A stretch of DNA of 64,000 nt from Purpureocillium takamizusanense (Eukaryota; Ascomycota; Sordariomycetes; Hypocreales; Ophiocordycipitaceae). Position numbers and translations under genes: made by a program. How positions within the stretch are numbered: position 1 is the stretch's first letter; the number at the start of each line of letters is the position of its first letter. The DNA lies in NCBI RefSeq assembly GCF_022605165.1, contig NC_063069.1, forward strand, positions 3,286,001 through 3,350,000. The letters are read 5' to 3'. Below, piece after piece: positions 55,731 through 64,000 of this stretch. The notes below the pieces were generated by a model that saw nothing but the letters and a program-made list of their open reading frames with translations, made no database searches and was not told the DNA's origin.

Positions 55731-57830
55731 GGCGGCCGTGCGTGGTCGCAAGATGCAATGCAAGCGACTGCGCTGTGCCCGATGGTCGTGATCCTCCAAG
55801 TCGGCTGCACAGAACAGAGGCGTCGATAATTTTTTGCTGGGCGGGACGCGATAAGCGATAAGCAGCGGGTCGGACCTTGCAGATTCCGAGCAGTTGTTCC
55901 GGCCCCGCCTCGCACGTTCTGGTCCACAGGGGTCCTGGGGCCCTTTCGCTGGAGCCCCACCTAAAACTTCAGCACCCAACATCTGCCGTCCATCACGGTA
56001 TCAATCTACCCGACACCAGGACGTTTGAATTCAAAAAAGTGAGGGCAGCAATGCCAGCCTAACACAACTGGGCAATACGTTAAAGTTGACAGTTGACGTC
56101 AAGTCTGCCCTGTCCAGTGCTACCAGAGAGCTGGATATACAATCTCAGGCCGGCCCTCAGTCGGGGCACTGTATTTACGACTACCTAGTACAGTATACGG
56201 TTCATTCCGTCTCTGATGCTCATGTGCTGTAGCACACAACATAGGGCCATGTGGTCAGCCGCAGGCACGACCAGATTATTATCAACAATGTAGAAGTAAT
56301 GAGCTACAAAGAGCATGTTCTCGGAAGCGATGTAGCCACTACTTTCTGGCAAATACCGTCCGGGTGACACTTCGGATACTCCCGACCTGGACCGCCCGGA
56401 TATGTCCCGAGACAATGACACTCTACGCCATAATCCAAGCCCCTCTCGCTTATACAACCGGCCCCAGATCCAGCATATACGATATAGGAAGCTACACCGG
56501 CTGCAAACCATGATCCATCATCGTGCGGGGTCATAGTCCGCATGCTGCGCGTGATACATCGCATGCTGTGCATGCAGCGCAACTTTCATGCACGAAGAAA
56601 ATCCCACGCCAAGTCACGACCAGTGACGAAGCATGCTTATATGAGGTATGGTTATTATTTTGGGTAGTATAGTACGGACTACAGGCTGGTGTCCCCAAGC
56701 AACGACGGTGGTGCTGCAGAGCTAAGAGCTATATACACGTGCTTGGTGTCTAGGCGCCCCAGCACAACACACGATATCTCTCCCGGGCAGTTGGAAACGT
56801 CCATTGCAGCGGCGGTTGGCCAAGCGTTACCCAGCTCATGCGTCTACGGCTGCAGGACGCCTCCTTGATCGGCATTTTCCTTCCGTGTAACTTCTCAACG
56901 GCAGGTAAGGGAGGCCGTGGCTGGAAGGCCGCCAATGGACATGCCGTAGGGCATGAGGAGAGGGGGGGACGGCAGCAATCTGCGTCGAGCGCGCCATCGG
57001 CCGAGTCCTTGTCTGCTACAGAACGGGAAGGCCATACACCTTGTCGCTCAACCTGGAGGCCCAAGCTCCATGCATAAACGAAAGCTTGGTTCCACGAGAC
57101 CGTATCGTTGTGTTCGTGCCTGACGATCGCCGTTGCTGATCAGGATCCGGTATCACGCGAGCATGGCAACCGAACAACAGGTCATCATCCCCGAGGCTAA
57201 TGGTTGACTCGACGTATGTGACCTGTACCTTGATTTGGATCGCACCGGCGTCATGTCCCAAAGCCACGCTATTAACCTTGGTAGGCATTGCTTATGCTCT
57301 CGGCCAGCATTGTTGGCCTTGTAGAACAAGGACATTTAGTTACCTGCCTAATCTGTGAGCTCACCACGCAGGCGTGGGAGTGGTCCAGAGGAGCGCTCTA
57401 CCTAGTTATACAAAGTACTCCAGAGAAAACGGCCAACATATCAATCGAGAGCTCTCATTGTACCTGCCAGGTCAGGAAGCAGCGAAGGGTCCTTTCTCTC
57501 CCCAACACCTGTTTGCTATGTCGTGTGACCTATCGGCAATGGTCGTCTTTGTTCGCTTGGGTGCGGGGAAACTCTGAAAAAGCAGATGTGGTGCGGCATC
57601 GCGCACAAGCATAACTTTTCGGTTCTTACTCATTGCGACCTTGACTAGACGCGTATACAGACTTTTGATGTAGCATGTACGAGAGTTCGCGTTTACTGTT
57701 CGTTGCCAGTATGATGGACGGACGGACATATAAAGCCAGCCAGGGCCGTCTAGGACCGCATAGTCTAGTCGTAGAGCAGCATCCAAGGCACGAGTTCATT
57801 GTTCGGCTTTGCCCGCGCTTGCAATCCATC
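55731..57830. other. Intergenic spacer, 2.1 kb
   Basis: Divergent promoter region of RRP5 and the aspartic protease. It contains several short frames with no domain. A TATAAA box at 57729-57734 belongs to the protease gene. No RNA or repeat recognised. Confidence 0.5.
57729..57734 (+). promoter_or_regulatory. TATA box of the aspartic protease gene
   Basis: TATAAA, 97 bp before the ATG at 57831, in a GACGGACATATAAAGCC context. Orientation and spacing fit a core promoter. Confidence 0.5.
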
Positions 57831-59179
57831 ATGCAGACATTTGGTGCATTCCTCGCTGCCCTCGTGGCCACCGGCTGCCTCGCTGCCGCCCTCCCGGCAG
57901 AGTCGCAGGGCGGCTTCTCAGTGCCCGTAGTCCGCAACACTGAGGCGGAAACGAACGGGTTCGCCGCCTTGCAGAGGACGCTCAACAAGTTCAACATGGT
58001 CATGCCCAGCCCTGACGAACTCAGGGAGGCGGCGACCCACTCCAAGGTCAAAACGGTCGACAGGTTGACGACGATCAACGACAAGAGATGGACCGGACAT
58101 GTCGCCACCCAGCCCCTGGCCCAAGATTCCATGTACATCACCGAGGTGCACATTGGCACGCCGGCTCAAAAGTTGCGGCTCGACATTGACACTGGATCAA
58201 GCGACCTGTGGGTCTTCAGCACGGCGCTGCCTCCGGACCAGGTGAACGGCCAGAGGCTCTATAACCCAAAGAGGAGTCAATCTGCCAAAAAGCTCGAGGG
58301 CGCTACTTGGAAGATCCACTACGCCGATCAAAGCGGCAGCAGCGGGGACGTCTATATCGACAACGTCAGTATCGGCGGCTTGAGAATCAAGGGCCAGGCA
58401 GTCGGGGCGGCCAAAGAGGTCAGCAGGCAATTCACTAAGACACCCGACTGTGACGGATTGCTCGGCTTGGCCTTTAGCTCTCTCAACACGATTAGGCCCA
58501 AGCCACAGCTCACCTTTTTGGACACGGCAAAGGGGCATATCAAGCAGTCGCTGTTCACAGCTAACCTCAACCACCACGCCAGTAGGTATCGCCCGCTTCG
58601 CGTCGATGATGTGCCAAGATTGGAGTCGCGCTCGATGACTGACTGACTGACTGACTGACTGCTTGCTCTCGCTTAGACGGGACATACAATTTTGGGTTCA
58701 TTGACAAGAAGGAGCACAAGGGCCCCATCACCTACACCCCAGTCAACAACACCCAGGGCTTCTGGGGATTCAGCTCTCCGGGATACGTCATCGATGGAGT
58801 GTACTATGAGCAGAAGGTAGACTCCATCGTCGACACCGGCACCACGCTCATGTATGTGCCCGAGAACATTGTCGATCAATACTGGCTTCCAATTCCAGGA
58901 GCGATACTGTACTGGTGGTCGTGGGCATATCTCTTTCCATGCGACACGAAGCTCCCTGATTTCGCGTACAAGGTGGAGGGTTCCATGGTCACGATTCCCG
59001 GCGAATATCTCGACCATGGCTTTATCGGCACGCTCGAGGGGGTTAGATTGTGCTATGGCGGCCTGCAGAGCAACCGTCCCTTGCGCGGCTTCAGCATCCA
59101 CGGAGACGTGGCGCTCAAGTCGTCGTTGGTTGTCTTTGATGAGGGCAACATGAGGCTGGGCTTTGCGCCCAAGTTGTGA
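57831..59179 (+). CDS. Secreted aspartic protease (pepsin family A1)
   Basis: Two exons (57831-58581, 58677-59179) give 417 residues. A signal peptide (MQTFGAFLAALVATGCLAAA) and a propeptide of ~80 residues precede the mature enzyme, which begins around QPLAQDSMYITEVHIGTP. Both catalytic aspartates are present: IDTGSSDLWVF near residue 125 and SIVDTGTTLMYVP near 310. The flap region WKIHYADQSGSSGDVYID includes the expected Tyr. The C-terminal end SSLVVFDEGNMRLGFAPKL is typical of fungal endothiapepsin/aspergillopepsin enzymes, which digest proteins outside the cell at acid pH. The upstream ATG at 57675 was rejected because the signal peptide starts at 57831. The intron carries a GACT microsatellite. 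A CPDCDG-type cysteine pair is not conserved as a disulfide (PDCDGLLG, FPCDTK, LCYGG remain). Confidence 0.92.
58637..58660 (+). repeat. (GACT)6 microsatellite inside an intron
   Basis: Six perfect GACT units within the 95-nt intron of the aspartic protease gene, ending 16 nt before the acceptor, so length changes would lie close to the branch point. Confidence 0.95.
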
Positions 59180-60218
59180 GACAAGAACGGCGAGGCGAAG
59201 CGAGGCACTGCGCGAGCATCGAGCTCTTGCCAGAACCGACGAGTCGAGCAGCGCGGGGCCAGCGCGCGCGGTGCATCGCGACGCACCTTTGCTGTCAGAT
59301 GGCAACTTGCTCCGTATATTGCCTCTGGCGGCGCACAATGGAGACGAGTACGCTGCGCGAAACAGTCGTATGTCAAGCACCCAACTTCGATTCGACAATG
59401 ATGTACGTTACAGACGTTAGGATGGTACTTGGAATTAGCAATAAGACTTGTGCTGTGTTTGTGCGCGTTGGGAACTCTCTTCATTCGTGCCTGACTGACA
59501 TGACTCGGTTCACGGTGCGAGCATTGAGGTGAAGTGCCAGCGGACGGTACGAGACTGCGGCTCTCCTATGTTAGATGATAGGTTGATGTTGAGATTTCAT
59601 GGCTCAGGTAAAGTAGAAAAACCTCGGCAGTCGCCGTTTGGAAGCTTGGGGCCCCGGTCGCCTACATGCCCTTTGGCTCCTCCTCCAAGCAGGCACGCTC
59701 CACGGCAGGGATCCATCATTCGCTGGCGCCGATTTGTTGGTTGGCGGGCGCCTCACCCCCACCAGCCCATCCATTCCAGGGCGGGCAGTGATTGATCCAT
59801 CCATGACCCGATGCCCGGGATACAGCACCCGACAGTGGAGGAGTGGGTGCCACTGAGTAACCTAGGTACTAGCTCTTAGGCGGCGGGGCACCCATCCCAG
59901 GCGCCCCCTCCAGGCACCCGTGGGCCACTGCCCGTCATCCATTCGTGCTCCAGCGGCCCTGTATGTACGGTAGGTAAGGTACGCACTGTAGGCCAGCGCC
60001 CGTGCGCCATGTGATGAAAGCTGGAGGCGACTTGGCTCGAACCTCAACAGAAATCACATTCTCTCACTCCTCGGCATAGCACCACCGCATCTCGACCGAC
60101 GCGAGTTGGATGACGTGGCGGCGCCCCGACGCGCCTCCCATGGAACCACTCGCATCCGCCGCCACGACCCCAACCATAACCACGGCCACGACCACCTTCG
60201 CGCGACCACCGCCGCCGC
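59180..60218. other. Intergenic spacer, 1 kb
   Basis: Tandem spacer between the protease and the YMC020W-like gene. GC-rich, with scattered short frames; no supported gene, repeat or RNA. Confidence 0.5.
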
Positions 60219-63057
60219 ATGATGCTCCCGCGAAAGAGACAGCGCCCCAACCCGGCAGCCGTCAGCTCCGCCAGTCTGCCGACCACGGCCGTGTCGCCGC
60301 ACATTGCTACGTCACAGGCCGCGACCTCAGCTGCCTCGGAGCCGGGCCTCGGCCAGCACCGCGAGCCCCATATGCCGCACCCGCTGCCCTCGGACCCCAG
60401 CGCCGCGTCGAACCCGGAAGTTGGCCATCATAATAAAGAGGTACGGAGTCCACTCTTGAACGCATCATCGTCGTCGTCGTCCCCGCTGACCCTCAACCCC
60501 GCCGCCGCCTCGACAGCTGCGCAAGGCAAAGAGCTGGTACGGATCGTGGCCGCGCACCCCCAACAAGGCATCTGCTTCGACATCTGTCGCGAGAGAAAAC
60601 ATTCTCGGAGGGACCGTCCGCTCCAGAGGAGCCCCCGACCTGAGTCGTTTCGATCCCAAAAAGGGCGACGACACGGCGAGTCTGCGCAGCGCTCACGCCT
60701 CGTCACTCTCCAAGGTCCCCGAGGACGCGCCGCCAGAGTCCGCCACCTCCACCAACGCCCTCGCAGACGCAAACGACGAGCCGAAGCAGGAGGTTCAGTC
60801 CGAATTGAAGCCCGCAGCGGCCGACAGACAAGACGGCAGTCGAGACCCGACTGATCAGCAGACGACCGCCGTCACAGCAGCTCCGCAAAAAGCGGCGGCG
60901 GCGGCGGCATCATCTGGCAGTTGGCTTGGGTGGTGGTCAAGAACGCCCAACACAGCATCAGACACCGAAATGACAAAATCACCCGCACCGCCCGACGATG
61001 CGGCCGACGAGGCCAGACCGAGCACACCTCCCGTACAGACGGCGGCGGACCAGCCGTCCGCAGACCCTCCACAGAGCGAACCGCCGCCGCCATCGTCATC
61101 GTGGTTCGGGTTCCTGGGCGCCTCGAGCACCACCCCCTCGGTGAAGCAGGACCCGGCTTCCAATACAGACGCGACAGCCAAGGAACCCGAGGACGTTGTC
61201 ATGGAAGACGCCCCTCCTCCACCGAAGCCGGAGGCTGAGCCGGCGCCGAAAGCCGGCTCGACCTGGGCGTTTTGGTCAAGAGACTCCCCCAACAAGGGCG
61301 GCAAGCAACCTGACCCAGAGTCCGGCGAGATCGCCGTGATGGGAGAAGGCTCCGAGGCACACCCCACGCCGATGGCCGAGGGCGATGTCTCGAGCCCGCC
61401 GGCTAAGCCTTCCAAGGCAGACGTCAAGGCCAGGGAGGGTAGGTCGACATGGCGGCGCGGCAAGAGAGCCAGGCCCGCGTCCATGGACACAGAGTCGCCG
61501 ACGCCGACGCCCCCCAATGGCTCCGTCGCAGACAAGGCCGCGGCAGAGCCTGCAGTACGTCCTCAGACGGAAACGAAGGCCGTAGCAAAGGTGGACGCAG
61601 CCAAGGCCGTTACCGCCGAACCCGAGTCGACGCCCAAGACCCCACCCAATCTGCTCCTCCCGTCCTTCACCAGCACATATCAGATGAAGGAGGACCCGTC
61701 CATCCTGTCGCAGATCAAGAGTTTCCTCCTGCGCACCTCGCAGCCGGCCGCGAACCACGTCTTCCGCGTCAAAGACCCGCCTAAGATCCGTAAGGCCATC
61801 GCCATTGGCGTCCACGGCCTCTTCCCCGCGACGTACCTGCGGCCCATGATCGGGCAACCGACGGGCACGTCGCTGCGCTTCGCCAGCCTGTGCGCCGACG
61901 CGATCCGGCGGTGGGCCGACGCGCACGGCTGCGGCGGCGAGGACTGTGAGATCGAAAAGGTGGCGCTCGAGGGCGAGGGTCGCATCAGCGACCGCGTCGA
62001 CAACCTGTGGAAGCTGCTGCTCAACTGGATCGAGCACATACGCGCCGCCGACCTCATCCTCATCGCCTCCCACTCTCAGGGCGTTCCCGTCAGCGTCATG
62101 CTGCTCGAGAAGCTCATCGACCTCGGCATCGTGACAAACGCCCGCATCGGCGTCTGCGCCATGGCCGGCGTCGCCCTCGGGCCCTTTCCCGACTACAAGT
62201 CTAGCATCCTCATGGGCTCGGCCGCGGAGCTGTGGGACTTTGGCAACCCGTTGAGCGTCAACTCGCAGCGCTTCGAGGCGGCCATGCAGCGTGTCCTCGA
62301 CTACGGCGCGCGCATCACCTTTATTGGGAGCATCGACGACCAGCTCGTGCCCATGGAGGTAAGCCTAGCTGTCCTTTTCAATCCTGAGCCTCTCCTTCGC
62401 CCTCTCTTCTCGATCAACGCATGCTAACATGCCCGGCAGTCGGCCGTCTACTCTCCCGCCAGCCACCCCTACATCTACCGCGCCGTCTTCATCGATGGGC
62501 GCGTCCACGCCCCAGATTTCATCGCCCATCTCGTCGGCTTCGCCCTCAAGCTGCGCAACCTCGGCGTCTCGGACCACGGCCTCGTGCGTGAGCTCTCCGC
62601 CCCGCTCGCGGGCAGCCTCTACTCGGGCGAGGGCCACTCGCGCCTTTACTACGACGCCGCCGTTTACGACCTCGCCGTCGCCCACGCCCTCGAGACCACG
62701 TCCGTCGCGCCCGGCACCCCCTGCGAGATGCGCCGCCCCGCCGCTGCAGCAGCAGCTGCCGCTGTCTCGTCTTCTTCGTCGTCGTCGGTCAAGGGCGGCG
62801 CGGGTGCGCCAGCTACGGCAGCAAGCGGAGGAGCAGGCAGTCTAGGCAGCAACGCGGCCACGGCCCCCCTCCTCGCCAGCCCGAACCCGTACGTCCTGCC
62901 GTGGATCATGCGCGGCGTCCTCGAGGAGGACTTTGTGCGCACCGAGCTGCACGCCGAGACGGAGGAGCTGTTGCGCAAGTTTGACGACTGGCGGCCCGCC
63001 AACAAGGCCCTCAAGGACGTCAAGTACCGCCTTGAGGCGGTGCGCTCCAAGCTGTGA
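60219..63057 (+). CDS. YMC020W-like alpha/beta-hydrolase protein
   Basis: Three exons (60219-60440, 60517-62358, 62440-63057) give 893 residues with phase-0 junctions. The N-terminus MMLPRKRQRPNP and the spliced segment KAKSWYGSWPRTPNKAS, followed by ARENILGGTVRSRGAPDLSR, match a conserved fungal N-terminal block. Then come ~300 residues of Pro/Ala/Ser-rich disordered sequence with two short repeats (SSGSWLGWWSRTPN, PPSSSWFGFLGASS, GSTWAFWSRDSPN). The hydrolase-like domain has IAIGVHGLFPATYLRPMIG and a nucleophile-like elbow LIASHSQGVPVSVMLLEKL (S-H-S-Q-G), with GSIDDQLVPM as acid segment. The C-terminus has LPWIMRGVLEEDFVRTELHA. The family, named after yeast YMC020W/YML020W-type proteins, is conserved but of unclear function. 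A poly-Ala/Ser insert at 62740-62870 is lineage-specific in appearance. Confidence 0.85.
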
Positions 63058-63416
63058 GCCGGGGGCGCATCGTCTCTCCCTCTCTCCTCTGTGCCTCCCC
63101 CCCCTTTCGCCGATCAACATCCATCTCCTGTCCTCTTTACCCTCCGCATTTCCACCTCACCATACCTCCCCACCACCTCCGCAACCACTCCCATCTACTA
63201 TCTTGTACGGCCAAGGGGGAAGGGAAGGCGTATACGCAGTGGCGGCGTAGGCGCGTCATCATCATATCATCATCGTGGTCCACGCGAATCTAAAAGGAGG
63301 CAACAATTGTTGTTTTGTTTTTTCTGGTGTGATTTGGGTCGAGGAATGTCTGGTGTTGGGATTACATACACACACAATCAGCGAGCGATGATGTTTAGAA
63401 TACCTTATAGAGAGCA

Positions 63417-63460
<44 letters not shown>

Positions 63461-64000
63461 ATGGCGCAGGATAAGAGCCATCGTCACCAACATCGTCGTG
63501 GGCATCATGAGCACCACCGCGGTCAAGGTCATCACCACCACCATCATAAATAATCACCACAACACTACGAACATACCCCCTCACTCTCCGCAATACCCCC
63601 CTTATCCAGAATGCCAAGTCCCCCTCTCCCTCACCATCACCACCATGGTAACAGCAAAACAGCAAAGCAGTAAAACAGTAGAACAGTAAAACAGCAGGAT
63701 AGTAGAATAGTGGTGATGGTAGTGGTACGTAGAGTAAGGTATTTAGAGTAGGTACTAGGTAGGTAGGCACCAAAATGTTCATCCCGTACTGCAAAGTACA
63801 TGCATCAATCAACCCAAGTTAGCATCCCCCCCCTATGCATGCACGGATATCCCATCCCATCGAGGGAGGCACGCATAAGCCCCGGCGCCGCCACCCGGGG
63901 ATAATGGTGATCCCCCCCCCCTCTCTTTCCCTGCATCGCTGTCTGTCTGCCTGCCGGCTTGCTGCGATCCTTCATTCCCTCTCTCTGCTCGTCCTTCTCA
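63058..64000. other. 3' region with simple repeats
   Basis: No gene seen. It includes the (AC)n tract and a degenerate ACAGYAAA-type run (63650-63712: repeated AACAGCAAAGCAGTAAAACA units), CAT/CAC-rich stretches near 63500-63545, and C runs near 63913. Confidence 0.6.
63419..63455 (+). repeat. (AC)n microsatellite, ~37 bp
   Basis: Uninterrupted AC dinucleotides followed by one T and a further ACAC. A polymorphic marker type of locus. Confidence 0.95.

Overview
The window reads as nuclear DNA of a filamentous ascomycete, most likely a Sordariomycete of the order Hypocreales. The evidence is short introns of about 45-180 nt with GTRNGT donors, GC-rich coding against AT-richer spacers, three transcription-factor genes with Zn2Cys6 fingers, a fungal bZIP protein, a PTH11/rhodopsin-like membrane protein and small secreted cysteine-rich proteins. 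Most gene models below were built by joining open frames at splice sites and checking that intron phases agree; boundaries are by eye. No rRNA, tRNA, CRISPR array or bacterial-style operon was seen.

Layout. 1-5 kb: a bZIP-type regulator, the mitochondrial ADP/ATP carrier, a decayed LTR-like repeat pair, and a secreted NlpC/P60 peptidase. 6.3-25 kb: a metabolic block with a CYP504-type cytochrome P450, a divergent Zn2Cys6 regulator, a small Dabb-fold protein divergent from an aldehyde dehydrogenase, a secreted lysophospholipase, a copper amine oxidase divergent from an amino-acid/amine permease, and a seven-helix membrane protein. 25.5-37 kb: accessory genes (alpha/beta hydrolase, DUF3468-type regulator, SDR enzyme, small secreted protein, Say1-like esterase, tail-anchored unknown protein) separated by long gene-poor spacers. 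37.7-47 kb: a probable fusion of a trypsin-like domain to a Zn2Cys6-like finger, an intronless sulfatase, and a regulator with two Zn2Cys6 fingers in tandem. 49-63 kb: another secreted cysteine-rich protein, the conserved ribosome-biogenesis gene RRP5, a secreted aspartic protease and a YMC020W-like alpha/beta-hydrolase protein, ending in microsatellites.

How the genes may work together. Amine oxidase (amine to aldehyde), aldehyde dehydrogenase (aldehyde to acid), a CYP504-like P450 (the phenylacetate hydroxylase family), a permease and a pathway-type regulator sit within about 17 kb. Together they could form an aromatic-amine (phenethylamine-like) catabolic route. The motif CTCGGAA occurs four times in the shared P450/regulator promoter and again in the ALDH/Dabb and amine oxidase/permease spacers, which suggests, but does not prove, common control. 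The second focus of interest is the protease-finger fusion at 37.7-41.2 kb and its divergent tail-anchored neighbour.
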